Positions 17,193 through 25,686 are shown, counted from the stretch's first letter. The stretch is DNA of 64,000 nt from Naasia lichenicola (GCF_004801885.1 NZ_SSSM01000006.1:62001-126000); one strand, 5' to 3'. A program made the numbers and translations. Notes: generated by a model not told the origin, from the sequence alone.

Positions 17193-18572
17193 ATGGCGAT
17201 CGATTTCGACGATGGACACTCCGAGATCCCGGGCGGTATCGACGGGCCCGTGGAGCGTGTTCTGGTGATCGGCGCGGGCATCGCGGGTCTCACGGTGGCG
17301 AACGCGCTGATGCACGCCGGCGTTGAGTGCGTGGTGCTCGAGGCGCGCTCCCGGATCGGCGGACGGCTGCACACTGTCGACCTCGATGGAGCCCCGGTGG
17401 ACCTCGGAGGTTCGTGGGTGCACGAGCCCGTCGGCAATCCCATGAGCCGATTCCTCGATTCCGTCGGCATCGGGACGCGGCCGGGCAATCCGCTTGCGAC
17501 GCTCAGCGCATTCGACTGCGCAACCGGGCTGCCGATCTCTCATGAGGAGATCGGACTGACGCTCGACGTCGAGCTCGAGGGCTTCGAAGGGGCGATCGAC
17601 GAGCTGCGCGAGCGACTCGGGCCCACAGCCTCGGTCGCGGACGGCATCGAGGCATACCTGGAGACGACCGGGCTCGACGGCGACCGGCTTCGCCGCGGAC
17701 GGCAAGGGCTGCTCGCCATGATCGAAGGCGACGCAGCAGGTGCGGCGGACGACATGTCGCTGCAGTGGCTCTGGACGCAGGAGTCCTACGACGGCGACTT
17801 CTTCGGCGATCTGCCCGACGGCGGCTATGTCACGGCGATCGATGCCATGGCAGCGGGGCTGGACATCCGGCGGGCCTGGCCGGCGGTGAGCATCGAGATC
17901 GCCGACGAGGGGGTCGTCGTCTCGTCGGCATCGGGGGAGACCCTCACCGGCTCGCACGTCGTCGTGACAGTGCCGCTCGGCGTGCTCAAGAGCGGCGCGC
18001 TCGACGTCTCGCCCGCGCTGCCCCCGGAACGAACGGAGGCGATCGACCGGCTCGGCTTCGGCAGGTACGAGAAGGTTGCGATGGCGTTCGCGGAGCCCTT
18101 CTGGCGGGAGGTCGGATGGTCGCACGGGGTGCTCTTCCCGACCAAGGCATCCGAACCGGCGATGTGGGTCTTCGACCACGACGCGTTCCGGGGCAATCCG
18201 ATCCTGGAATGCCACGTCTTCCACTCGGCCGCCCATCACACCACCGGTCGGTCCGGGGCCGACGCAGTCGGCTGGGTGACGGGGATGCTGTCGGACGCGA
18301 TCGGTCTGCCCTGCCCCGAGCCGGTCGCCGTCGCCGTGACGGGCTGGGTGGACGATCCCTTCGCTCTGGGCGCGTACGCGCACGTTCCGCCGGGCGCCTC
18401 AAACTCCGACCTCGACCTGCTGGGAGATCCGCTCGCCGGACGCCTCCTCTTCGCCGGCGAGCACACTCAGAGCGCGCGCGTGGGCTATGCCGATGGGGCG
18501 ATGAGGAGCGGGGTCCGAGAGGCCAAGCGGCTGCTCGGCACCGCGACGGTGGAGCTGGGCCGACTCGCCTAG
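17193..18572 (+). CDS. Flavin-dependent amine oxidase
   Basis: The 459-residue flavoprotein has the dinucleotide-binding motif GAGIAG at 27-32, LEARSRIGGR with the RxGGR flavin contact, and DLGGSWVH. The C-terminal LFAGEHTQSARVGYADGAMRSG segment closes the FAD site. This is the monoamine oxidase/putrescine oxidase fold, which oxidises amines to aldehydes plus ammonia and H2O2. No covalent-FAD cysteine motif is obvious. The substrate cannot be read from the sequence; an aromatic or aliphatic amine is likely. ATG at 17193 has only a weak ribosome-binding site (GGGTGGTG). It lies between two copies of the family B hairpin. Confidence 0.88.
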   Translation: MAIDFDDGHSEIPGGIDGPVERVLVIGAGIAGLTVANALMHAGVECVVLEARSRIGGRLHTVDLDGAPVDLGGSWVHEPVGNPMSRFLDSVGIGTRPGNPLATLSAFDCATGLPISHEEIGLTLDVELEGFEGAIDELRERLGPTASVADGIEAYLETTGLDGDRLRRGRQGLLAMIEGDAAGAADDMSLQWLWTQESYDGDFFGDLPDGGYVTAIDAMAAGLDIRRAWPAVSIEIADEGVVVSSASGETLTGSHVVVTVPLGVLKSGALDVSPALPPERTEAIDRLGFGRYEKVAMAFAEPFWREVGWSHGVLFPTKASEPAMWVFDHDAFRGNPILECHVFHSAAHHTTGRSGADAVGWVTGMLSDAIGLPCPEPVAVAVTGWVDDPFALGAYAHVPPGASNSDLDLLGDPLAGRLLFAGEHTQSARVGYADGAMRSGVREAKRLLGTATVELGRLA

Positions 18573-18575
18573 TCA

Positions 18576-18636
18576 ATCGAGATGCCACTTTCCGTCCCTA
18601 TAACGCGGTTTTAGGGACGGAAAGCGGCATTTCGAT
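18576..18636. repeat. Long hairpin repeat, family B, copy 2
   Basis: Arms 18576-18600 and 18612-18636 (ATCGAGATGCCACTTTCCG to its complement, two mismatches) enclose 11 bp. The hairpin begins 4 nt after the amine oxidase stop codon and ends 18 nt before the cupin start. Confidence 0.88.
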
Positions 18637-18641
18637 CTCGG

Positions 18642-18647
18642 TACCGT
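18642..18647 (+). promoter_or_regulatory. -10 element of the cupin gene, leaderless
   Basis: TACCGT ends 6 nt before the ATG at 18654, immediately after the family B hairpin. The cupin transcript should therefore be separate from the amine oxidase transcript. Confidence 0.5.
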
Positions 18648-18653
18648 TGAACC

Positions 18654-19022
18654 ATGACGAACGATGTCCGCAACGCCCTGGCCGCCCTGGCGACGATCGC
18701 CGAGCCGTGGCAGCCCCACCGGCTCGCATCGATCAACGACTACGACCTGAAGGTCGTGAAGCTCGAGGGCGAGTTCGTCTGGCACAGCCATCCCGAGACC
18801 GACGAGCTGTTCCTGGTCCTCAGCGGCGAGCTGACGATCCAGCTGCGCGATCGTGACGTCGTGCTCGGCCCGAACGACGTCTTCGTGATCCCCAAGGGCG
18901 TCGAGCACTGCCCGAAGGCCGACGGACCGGTGCAGGCGCTGCTCTTCGAGCCGCAGGGGACCGTCAACACCGGGGACGTCGGAGGAGACCGCACTCAGCA
19001 GGTGCGCGAACTGACCGCATGA
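18654..19022 (+). CDS. Cupin domain protein
   Basis: The 122-residue single-domain cupin has motif 1 WHSHPETDELFLVLSG (two His and one Glu metal ligands) and motif 2 GPNDVFVIPKGVEHCP, with the third His. It therefore keeps the residues for one Fe, Mn or Zn ion. Small cupins of this sort act as dioxygenases, isomerases or sensors, and the sequence does not distinguish them. Its stop overlaps the start of the next gene (ATGA), so the two are translationally coupled and may act together. A TACCGT -10 6 nt upstream indicates a leaderless mRNA. Confidence 0.85.
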   Translation: MTNDVRNALAALATIAEPWQPHRLASINDYDLKVVKLEGEFVWHSHPETDELFLVLSGELTIQLRDRDVVLGPNDVFVIPKGVEHCPKADGPVQALLFEPQGTVNTGDVGGDRTQQVRELTA

Positions 19023-19486
19023 CGATCGTCCGCGTGGATCGCGATTCCGTGGCGATGGGGGACGACGTCGAGTCGCACATCGTCGAGTGGGAGTTCCCCG
19101 ACCACGCCTGCGGTGGCGATGTGCTGCTGCGCGCGCTGGATGAGCACTACCTCGCCTCGGTCGCGGGGGCCGTCGCCTGGTCGCTGTGGCTGGGGGAGTT
19201 CGAGTTCGGCGAGTACCGGGACGGGTCGCCGCGGCTGCAGGAGGTCCGCATCCATCCAGCCGCACTGGTCACCGTGCCGCTGTCCGGGACGCCCCACGTG
19301 CAGATCCTCAACTCGTTTCTGCTGACGACCCCCTTTCCGACCGCGAGCTGGGCCGATCCGTCGGGACGATTCGGGGCGGAGTTCAGCTACCACAGCGGCG
19401 GGGGACCCATCGAGGTAGGCGACTTCCGGACCTGGCTCGCGAAAGATCGGCCGCGTCGCGAAGCCATCACGAGATCCGCGCACTGA
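19019..19486 (+). CDS. Hypothetical protein coupled to the cupin
   Basis: I do not recognise this 155-residue protein. It has no signal peptide or membrane helix. It is rich in aromatic and acidic residues, with a central WSLWLGEFEFGEY stretch, a VRIHPAALVTVPLSG strand pair and a final IEVGDFRTWLAKD helix. Mixed beta structure is likely. It starts inside the cupin stop codon (ATGA overlap) and is followed 6 nt after its stop by a family B hairpin, so the cupin and this gene form a closed two-gene unit. A role linked to the cupin is inference from this coupling. Confidence 0.65.
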   Translation: MTIVRVDRDSVAMGDDVESHIVEWEFPDHACGGDVLLRALDEHYLASVAGAVAWSLWLGEFEFGEYRDGSPRLQEVRIHPAALVTVPLSGTPHVQILNSFLLTTPFPTASWADPSGRFGAEFSYHSGGGPIEVGDFRTWLAKDRPRREAITRSAH

Positions 19487-19491
19487 CGACC

Positions 19492-19552
19492 ATCGAGATG
19501 CCACTTTCTGTCCCTATTCGGCGGTTTTAGGGACGGAAAGTGGCATCTCGAT
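19492..19552. repeat. Long hairpin repeat, family B, copy 3
   Basis: Arms 19492-19516 (ATCGAGATGCCACTTTCTG...) and 19528-19552 pair with one mismatch around 11 bp. It lies between the convergent unknown gene and AhpD-like gene, touching both 3' ends, so a bidirectional terminator is likely. Confidence 0.88.
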
Positions 19553-19555
19553 CAG

Positions 19556-20125
19556 CTAGGCGGTGCCGGTCAGGGCTTCGCGCAGGGCAGGAGTGAGCGC
19601 CTGGGGGACGTCGACCTCGACCGCGAGGGCGTGCAGCGTGCGGCTGTAGTAGTTGCGCGCGGCAGCGGTGAGCGTGATGTTGATGATCTCGACGTCCGTG
19701 AAGCCGACCTCGCGCAGGCGCAGGCTGTCCGCTTCGGTCATCGAGGCAGAGTCCGTGCTGAGCTTCGCCGCGAACTCCATCATCGCCACCTCCGCCTCGG
19801 TGAGGTCGGCGTCGTGGAAGTCGCGGGCGATCCGCTCCAGCTGGGCGTCGTCGAACTCGCGTCGGGATCGCTGTCCATGCGCCAGCCGGCAGGCCTGAGA
19901 CCCGAGCGACTCGGCTGCGGCGAGGGTGACCAGCTCGTAGCGACGGAACCCGAGCGGACGGGCCACCGCTCCGATCAGGCTCTCCCAGGCGGCGTCCGCC
20001 TCGGGATTCATCATCATGACCTTCGTGTGCGGCAGGACGTGCCCGAACGACTCGATGTCGTCGGCGTAGTGCTCGGCGACGACCCCGGTCGCCTCCTCTT
20101 CCGGGATGGTGCGGATGATCGTCAT
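19556..20125 (-). CDS. AhpD-like peroxidase-related protein (carboxymuconolactone decarboxylase fold)
   Basis: The 189-residue all-helical protein resembles the peroxidase-related branch of the carboxymuconolactone decarboxylase/AhpD superfamily: ESFGHVLPHTKVMMMNPEA near the N-terminus, then RRYELVTLAAAESLGSQACRLAHGQ around the active helix. AhpD proteins use a CxxC pair and a His for alkyl-hydroperoxide reduction. Here the segment reads GSQACRLAHG, with one Cys and the His but no first Cys. A thioredoxin-like two-Cys mechanism is therefore unlikely, and the reaction is unknown. The gene faces the cupin pair. The ATG at 20125 has a GGGC-rich but weak ribosome site. Confidence 0.8.
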   Translation of the reverse strand: MTIIRTIPEEEATGVVAEHYADDIESFGHVLPHTKVMMMNPEADAAWESLIGAVARPLGFRRYELVTLAAAESLGSQACRLAHGQRSRREFDDAQLERIARDFHDADLTEAEVAMMEFAAKLSTDSASMTEADSLRLREVGFTDVEIINITLTAAARNYYSRTLHALAVEVDVPQALTPALREALTGTA

Positions 20126-20254
20126 CGCCCTGCCTTCCTCTGCGCGACCCGCACGGCGCGGCCGCTGGCGTCATGCTGGCACGCGGCGGACTGGCTCGCC
20201 AGTGCCTGCGCCCGACGCGGAGGCGCGACTACCGGAGGGCGATCCGGGCCGAAC

Positions 20255-20917
20255 TCAGAGGTCGCTCCAGTCGTCTGCCGGCGATGTGACGCCCGTTACG
20301 ACATCGCCATCGACGGTGAGCTCGATGTAGTCCGAGCCGACCAGGCCGGGGTCCGCCAACGACGTGGTGCCCGGCGCCTCACGGGAATCGAGGGTGAGGC
20401 GTTCCGCTATCCCGTCGCCGTTCGAGTCGTAGCCGTCCACTGCTCCCGAAGCCACCGCTTCCGCTCGGCTCGAACCCACGGCGATGCCGCCTGTGGTCTC
20501 CAAGCGCACTCCTCCGAGCGCAGGCGCTGTGAATCTGGCCCGGGCCTGTCCGGCTTCGTTCACGAAGATCAGCACACCTTCCCAGGCGTAGGAGGTGAAT
20601 CCCTTCTGCGGGATCTCGGTCACCTCTGGAGGAGCGTCCGCGACGCGTTCCATGAGGGCGACGACGGCCGCGCCGTCGGAGAACGGAGCAGCGTCTGGGA
20701 CATCGGCTTCGTTGTAGGCCAGCCCATCGAGCGAGATCTTGAGCGGACCATCCGCGGCCGGTGAAGGCGCCGTCGACGGGGCCGGTGACGGAGCGGGCGC
20801 CTCGGCGGAGGGCGTGCCAGCCGGTGCGGGACTCTGGCTGACGGTCTGGGGGGACGAGCAGCCGACGAGGATCAGCGCGGTGCCGAGGACGACCATGGGC
20901 CGGATCAGAGTGCGCAC
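20255..20917 (-). CDS. Putative lipoprotein of unknown function
   Basis: The 220-residue product starts with Arg-containing MRTLIRP and a hydrophobic helix, then lipobox ILVGC and SSP, so it should be lipid-anchored outside the membrane. A Pro/Ala/Ser-rich linker of about 40 residues follows. A mixed domain comes next, containing DGYDSNGDGIAERLTL, an EF-hand-like acidic loop that may bind calcium. I recognise no named family. GTG at 20917 was preferred to ATG at 20896 because it gives a normal positively charged signal peptide. It lies between the AhpD-like gene and the TetR gene on the same strand. Confidence 0.7.
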   Translation of the reverse strand: MRTLIRPMVVLGTALILVGCSSPQTVSQSPAPAGTPSAEAPAPSPAPSTAPSPAADGPLKISLDGLAYNEADVPDAAPFSDGAAVVALMERVADAPPEVTEIPQKGFTSYAWEGVLIFVNEAGQARARFTAPALGGVRLETTGGIAVGSSRAEAVASGAVDGYDSNGDGIAERLTLDSREAPGTTSLADPGLVGSDYIELTVDGDVVTGVTSPADDWSDL

Positions 20918-21000
20918 ACGCGCGACGATATCCAGCCTCGGCGTCGCGGGCCCCTCCGCGCACCGCGAGTCCTCCAGGTCGAATCGCTTCGGCACGACCT

Positions 21001-21753
21001 TCAGGTGGAGACGATCGGGTCGCGCAGGACGAGCGAGAGGAAGTGGCGGAGGTGGGCGACGACGTCGAGCTCCGGCGGATCGATCAGCCAGTGCAGCTGC
21101 GCGCCCTCCCAGAGGGCGAAGAACGAGGATGCGGCGAGCGCCGGGTCGACCCCGTCGCGCAGCGCGCCGTTCTCCTCCATCCATCGGAACCACACCGTGA
21201 AGCCGTCCCGAACGCGCTTCAGCCGGTCGCGGAAGTACTCGCCCAGCGGGTGGTCCGGCGTGATCGACTCCGCCGCGAGCACCGTGTAGAGCTCGATGAC
21301 CCCGGGGGTCGCCGCGTTGCGGGCGGCCAGCTCGATCAGCAGGTCGGGCATCTCGGAAAGCGATCGCGGCATCATCCATTCGAGCAGGACGTCGGCCTGA
21401 CGATCGCGCTCGCGCATGACCGCCAGCAGCAGCTCCGTCTTGTTCGGGAAGTAGTAGAAGATGCTCGATTGATCCAGGCCGAGGCGGTCGGCGATCTCGG
21501 AGACCGCGGTGGCCCGGAACCCGCGGATGCGGAAGACCTCCATCGCCGCAGCGAGGATGCTCTCCCTCGTCTGCTGGGACTTCCGATAGGGCCCGCGTCG
21601 AGCAGGTCGAGTGGCCGGCTCGGATGGCTCGGGGGCGCCAGCTGGCACGGAACCGAGTCTGATCGGTGCCGGCCGAGGTGCGTCGGCGGACCGGTTCGAG
21701 CTGCTCGGAGCAGCAGATGTGCCGTCTTTCGGTGCCGCCTTCGATGCGTCCAT
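21001..21753 (-). CDS. TetR-family regulator divergent from the GH2 gene
   Basis: The 250-residue protein has a Pro/Ser/Ala-rich N-terminal extension of about 60 residues, then a TetR DNA-binding domain: RESILAAAMEVFRIRGF, the turn AVSEIADRLGLDQSSIFYYF and PNKTELL. The C-terminal ligand domain is helical. The start ATG at 21753 lies 156 bp from the divergent GH2 start, and the shared region contains a 10-bp-arm inverted repeat. This arrangement suggests that it represses the glycosidase gene and itself in the absence of a sugar, by analogy with other TetR-glycosidase pairs such as uidR-uidA. GTG at 21759 is a second possible start. Confidence 0.88.
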   Translation of the reverse strand: MDASKAAPKDGTSAAPSSSNRSADAPRPAPIRLGSVPAGAPEPSEPATRPARRGPYRKSQQTRESILAAAMEVFRIRGFRATAVSEIADRLGLDQSSIFYYFPNKTELLLAVMRERDRQADVLLEWMMPRSLSEMPDLLIELAARNAATPGVIELYTVLAAESITPDHPLGEYFRDRLKRVRDGFTVWFRWMEENGALRDGVDPALAASSFFALWEGAQLHWLIDPPELDVVAHLRHFLSLVLRDPIVST

Positions 21754-21783
21754 GCCCACCCCGATCCAATTTCCAGTGCCCCG

Positions 21784-21821
21784 TGGATTTTCAGTATGGA
21801 ACGCACTACCGTGAAAGTCCA
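21784..21821. promoter_or_regulatory. Candidate operator between TetR gene and GH2 gene
   Basis: TGGATTTTCA (21784-21793) and TGAAAGTCCA (21812-21821) are complementary at 9 of 10 positions around an 18-bp spacer. The region is notably more AT-rich than its surroundings and lies between two divergent starts, as expected for a shared TetR operator. Confidence 0.5.
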
Positions 21822-21909
21822 TCGGCCATGAGCTCTCCGTTCCGGGGACCAGCCGCCTGTTGACCAGCGCCGGACGGCTCCGCGCTGGCGGAATCGGAGA
21901 TGACGCGCC

Positions 21910-24321
21910 ATGGCGATCCACCCCTTCAACGACGGATGGACCTATCGGAAGCCGCTGGGGCCCTTCGCCGGAGCCACCGGGGAGAAGATCGCCGAGACTC
22001 CCGTGCGCCTGCCGCACGATGCGCTGCGCGATGAGGCGCGGGCCGCCGATGTGCCCGGCAAGGGCGCGGGCGCGTACTACCCCGCCAGCGCGTTCACCTA
22101 TCTCAAGCGCTTCGAGGTGCCCGCCGACTGGGAGGGTCGCATCGTGAGCCTCGAGCTGCAGGGCGCGATGCGCCGTGCGCAGGTGTTCCTCAACGAGGAG
22201 TTCGCGGGCAACCGAGCCGACGGCTACGCCCGGTTCTTCGTCGACCTGACGCCGTACCTGAGGTTCGGCGCCGAGAACACGCTGCGCATCGAGGTGCGCA
22301 CCGGCCAGGACTCCCGCTGGTACTCCGGTGCCGGGCTGCATCGATCCGTCCTGCTGCACGTCGACCCCGCGGTGCACGTGCTGCCCGACGGAGTGCGTAT
22401 CGAGACGGTCCGCCTCGAAGACGACCAGGCCGTCGTCGACGTGCTGACCACCGTGGCCAACGCCGGCCTCGTCACCCGGACGGTGCGGCTGCGCACCGAG
22501 GTGACCGACGCGAGCGGCGCACGGATGGAGACAGCGGAGACGCCGTCGACGCTCGCCCCGGGGGAGCAGGCGGTGGTCCGTCAGCGCCTCTACCTCGCCG
22601 ACGCCGCGCTCTGGTCGCCCGACAGCCCCACGCTGCACACCGCGCGGACGAGCATCGTCGACGATTCCGGCGAGAACGCGATCACGACCGGATTCGGCAT
22701 CCGCTCCATCACCGTCGATCCACGCAAGGGGCTGCGGATCAATGGCGAGCCCGTGCTGCTGCGCGGCGCCTGCATCCACCACGACAACGGCCCGCTCGGC
22801 GGCGCGGCGATCGGCCGGGCGGAGGAGCGTCGGATCGAGCTGCTCAAGGCGGCGGGATTCAACGCCATCCGCGCAGCTCACAATCCGCTGTCGGTCGCCA
22901 TGCTCGACGCCTGCGACCGCATCGGCATGCTGGTGATGGACGAGTCGTTCGACATGTGGACGAGGTTCAAGAGCAGCTACGACTACTCGCACGAGTTCCC
23001 GCAGTGGTGGGCCGACGACCTCGCCGCGATGGTGGCCAAGGATCGGAACCACCCGAGCGTCATCCTCTACTCGATCGGCAATGAGATCGCCGAGGTCGGC
23101 ACCCCGCACGGCGCCCGCTGGGCACGTCGGATGGCGGATCACGTGCGCGCGCTCGACCCGACGCGGCCGGTCACCAACGGCGTGAACGCCATGCTCGCGG
23201 TGATCGACGAGCTGCCGACCGTGATGGAGGAGCTCGGCGGGCTCAACGAGGCGATGGCGGCCGGCGACTTCTTCACCGCGATCGGCTCCAGTGAGGCGGC
23301 GTCCGCGCGGATCGAGGAGTCGAGCGCCGCGCTCGACGTGCTCGGACTGAACTACGCCGAGGGCCGCTACGCGCTCGACGCCGAAGCGCACCCAGACCGG
23401 GTCATCGTCGGGTCCGAAACCTTTCCGTCGCAGATCGGCCGCCTCTGGCCGATGGTCGAGGGGAGCCCCAACGTCATCGGCGACTTCACCTGGGTCGGCT
23501 GGGACTACCTCGGCGAGGTCGGAATCGGCGCACCGGCGTACACGGCGAGCGAGGACGGCTCGATGCAGCTCGAGCGCGAGTACCCCTTCCTCACCGCCGT
23601 CTCCGGAGACCTCGACATCACCGGGTTCCGCCGGCCGATCTCGTACTACCGGGAGATCGTCTTCGGCCTGCGCAGCGAGCCGTACCTCGCCGTCGGCAGG
23701 CCGAGTCGACACGGCCAGCTCCTGCCCGTGCAGTCACCGTGGTCCTGGAGCGACACCGTCGGCTCCTGGTCGTGGCCGGGCTCCGAGGGGCAGCCCGTCA
23801 CCGTCGAGGTCTACGCCGACGCGGACGAGATCGCCCTGCTGGTCAACGGCTCGGAGGTCGCCCGCGGAGCGATCGGCGGGGTGCGACCCAGGCTGGCGTC
23901 GTTCGAGACCGTCTACAGCCCGGGCGAGATCGTCGCCGTCGCCTACGCGGGCGGCACTGAGGTCGGTCGGACGGCGCTCGCGACCGCAGGGGAGACGACG
24001 CTGGCCGCCTCGGTGGACCTATCCGACCTGTCCGACACGGATTCCGAGCTGGCCTATGTCGCGATCGAGCTGCGCGACGCCGCCGGCGGACTCGTGGTGG
24101 CCGATGACCGCGAGGTGACGGTCGACGTGGTCGGATCCGGGGTGCTCGCCGGGATGGCGAGCGCGGATCCCTCGACGACGCAGCGCTTCGCCGACGCGAC
24201 CTGGCGCAGCTACGACGGGCGCGCGCTCGCCGTCATCCGTCCGACCGGCGTCGGCCCGATCACGGTCACTGTGACCTCGGACGGCCTCGACCCTGTGGTG
24301 CTGGAGCTGTCGGTCAGCTAG
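21910..24321 (+). CDS. Glycoside hydrolase family 2 enzyme (beta-galactosidase/beta-glucuronidase type)
   Basis: The 803-residue protein has the GH2 order: sugar-binding jelly roll (DSRWYSGAGLHRSV), immunoglobulin-like domain, and a TIM barrel with the entry sequence RGACIHHDNGPLG. The acid/base Glu lies near residue 392 in SIGNEIAEVG and the nucleophile Glu near 502 in VGSETFPSQ. C-terminal domains with a DUF4982-like and an Ig-like fold follow. It has no signal peptide, so it acts in the cytoplasm on imported oligosaccharides or glycosides. Which sugar it removes is not decided by the sequence; the layout is closer to the DUF4982-type GH2 beta-galactosidases than to LacZ. The divergent TetR gene probably controls it. 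Confidence 0.9.
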   Translation: MAIHPFNDGWTYRKPLGPFAGATGEKIAETPVRLPHDALRDEARAADVPGKGAGAYYPASAFTYLKRFEVPADWEGRIVSLELQGAMRRAQVFLNEEFAGNRADGYARFFVDLTPYLRFGAENTLRIEVRTGQDSRWYSGAGLHRSVLLHVDPAVHVLPDGVRIETVRLEDDQAVVDVLTTVANAGLVTRTVRLRTEVTDASGARMETAETPSTLAPGEQAVVRQRLYLADAALWSPDSPTLHTARTSIVDDSGENAITTGFGIRSITVDPRKGLRINGEPVLLRGACIHHDNGPLGGAAIGRAEERRIELLKAAGFNAIRAAHNPLSVAMLDACDRIGMLVMDESFDMWTRFKSSYDYSHEFPQWWADDLAAMVAKDRNHPSVILYSIGNEIAEVGTPHGARWARRMADHVRALDPTRPVTNGVNAMLAVIDELPTVMEELGGLNEAMAAGDFFTAIGSSEAASARIEESSAALDVLGLNYAEGRYALDAEAHPDRVIVGSETFPSQIGRLWPMVEGSPNVIGDFTWVGWDYLGEVGIGAPAYTASEDGSMQLEREYPFLTAVSGDLDITGFRRPISYYREIVFGLRSEPYLAVGRPSRHGQLLPVQSPWSWSDTVGSWSWPGSEGQPVTVEVYADADEIALLVNGSEVARGAIGGVRPRLASFETVYSPGEIVAVAYAGGTEVGRTALATAGETTLAASVDLSDLSDTDSELAYVAIELRDAAGGLVVADDREVTVDVVGSGVLAGMASADPSTTQRFADATWRSYDGRALAVIRPTGVGPITVTVTSDGLDPVVLELSVS

Positions 24322-24335
24322 TTCGACACTGCAGG

Positions 24336-24564
24336 GCCTCGATACGGGCGTGAACGCCCTACTCGACCAACGAGCAATTCGGTGGTCGAGTAGGCGCGCC
24401 AGCGCCGTATCGAGGTCCTGCGGTTCGAGTCGTTCTCGACCAACGAGCAGTTCGGTGATCGAGTAGGCGCGCCAGCGCCGTATCGAGGCCCTGCGGTTCG
24501 AGTCGTTCTCGACCAACGGGCAATCTCGTTGGCCGGTCAGGCGCGCCAGCGCCGTATCGAGGCC
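24336..24564. repeat. Modular inverted-repeat cluster A with 73-bp tandem periodicity
   Basis: The gap between the convergent GH2 and PPOX genes is filled by cluster A units. GGCGCGCCAGCGCCGTATCGAG recurs at 24393, 24466 and 24540, a period of 73-74 bp, each copy joined by a TGCGGTTCGAGTCGTTCTCG segment and CGACCAACG. The leftmost unit (24336 on) points the other way. No coding potential is seen. Confidence 0.85.
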
Positions 24565-24571
24565 GTTCCAC

Positions 24572-24964
24572 TCAGCCTTCGCCGGAGATGTGGTCGGCCT
24601 CGATGGTGAGGATGAGGCGGGTCTGGTCGCGGCCGCCGTACCAGGGGTACGGGCGGCCGGTGTACTTCTGGGACATCGCCTCGATGCCTTCGGCCCCGCC
24701 CTCCGCAGTGACGTCGACAACCCGGCCGCGCACCTGGATGTACCGGGTGGGATTCGCCGGATCCGAGACGGTGAGCGCAACCCGCGGATCGCGGCGGATG
24801 TTGCGCACCTTCTGGAAGCCCTCCACGGTGTTGATGATGATGCGCTCGCCATCGGTGTCCACCCAGGTCTGGGTGATCTGCGGAGATCCCTTGGGCATGG
24901 TCGTCGCGAGATAGCAGATCGACTTCCCGTGCAGCAGTTCGAGCAGGTCGGGGGTGAGTTGCAT
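24572..24964 (-). CDS. PPOX-class (pyridoxamine 5'-phosphate oxidase-like) F420/flavin-binding protein
   Basis: The 130-residue split-barrel protein has the pattern of actinobacterial PPOX-class F420-dependent enzymes: the YLATTMPKGSPQITQTWV strand pair, DGERIIINT, KVRNIRRDPRVALTVSD and YIQVRGRV. These bind F420 or FMN and reduce or oxidise small substrates; many have unknown substrates. The ATG at 24964 follows GGAGCCC at 3-nt spacing. Its 3' end abuts cluster A repeats. Cofactor choice (F420 versus FMN) is inference from similarity. Confidence 0.85.
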   Translation of the reverse strand: MQLTPDLLELLHGKSICYLATTMPKGSPQITQTWVDTDGERIIINTVEGFQKVRNIRRDPRVALTVSDPANPTRYIQVRGRVVDVTAEGGAEGIEAMSQKYTGRPYPWYGGRDQTRLILTIEADHISGEG

Positions 24965-25077
24965 GAGGGCTCCGTCTCGACGAGTGGGGCGCCCGTTTCG
25001 GCGCCGATCCGACGCTAGCCACTGAGAGATGTGAGCCCGCCCACCCGATTGTCGGCGGGACGTGGTTCGCTGGTCCC

Positions 25078-25686
25078 ATGAGCGAGCTGGCGATGTTCCC
25101 CCTCGGCTCCGTCCTCCTCCCGTACATGCCCCTGCCGCTCCGGGTGTTCGAGGAGCGCTACCTGCAGATGCTCGCCCAGATCCTGCAGGTCGAGCCGTCG
25201 GAGTTCGGGGTCGTGCTGATCGAGCGCGGGCAGGAGGTCGGCGGCGGTGAGAAGCGGATGTCGCTCGGCACCATCGCCCAGATCGTCCAGCTCGAGCCTT
25301 CCGAGGTCGGGGTGCTGATGATCGCGCAGGGCGCGCGCCGCATCCGGATCACCGAATGGCTCGATGACGATCCCTTCCCGCGCGCGGAGATCGAGGAGCT
25401 GCCGGAGCTGGTCTGGGTGGACGAGCTCGCCGGGCTGCGGCAGACCGCCGAGAAGGCCGTCCGCCGTGTCCTCGCTCGCGCCAGCGAGTGGGAGGAGCAG
25501 ACCTGGTCGGCTCAGGTCGAGCTCTCGGACGACCCGATGGAGGCGACCTGGCAGCTCGCGGGAGTGGCTCCCTTGGGGCCTCTCGATCAGCTGGTCCTGC
25601 TGTCCGCGACCAGTACCGAAGAGCTCCTCACCGAGCTCATCCGACTCTGCACCGAATTCGAGGAGACCCTGTGGCTGCCGGAATGA
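25078..25686 (+). CDS. LON substrate-binding domain protein
   Basis: The 202-residue protein is a stand-alone LON N-terminal (LAN) domain: MFPLGSVLLPYMPLPLRVFEERY at the start, a FGVVLIERG strand, GTIAQIVQLE, then a helical half ending PLGPLDQLVLLSATSTEELL. It lacks the AAA+ and protease domains of full Lon. Such proteins are widespread in bacteria and have unclear function; they may bind protein substrates. A 19-nt gap to the downstream esterase gene suggests an operon. Confidence 0.88.
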   Translation: MSELAMFPLGSVLLPYMPLPLRVFEERYLQMLAQILQVEPSEFGVVLIERGQEVGGGEKRMSLGTIAQIVQLEPSEVGVLMIAQGARRIRITEWLDDDPFPRAEIEELPELVWVDELAGLRQTAEKAVRRVLARASEWEEQTWSAQVELSDDPMEATWQLAGVAPLGPLDQLVLLSATSTEELLTELIRLCTEFEETLWLPE

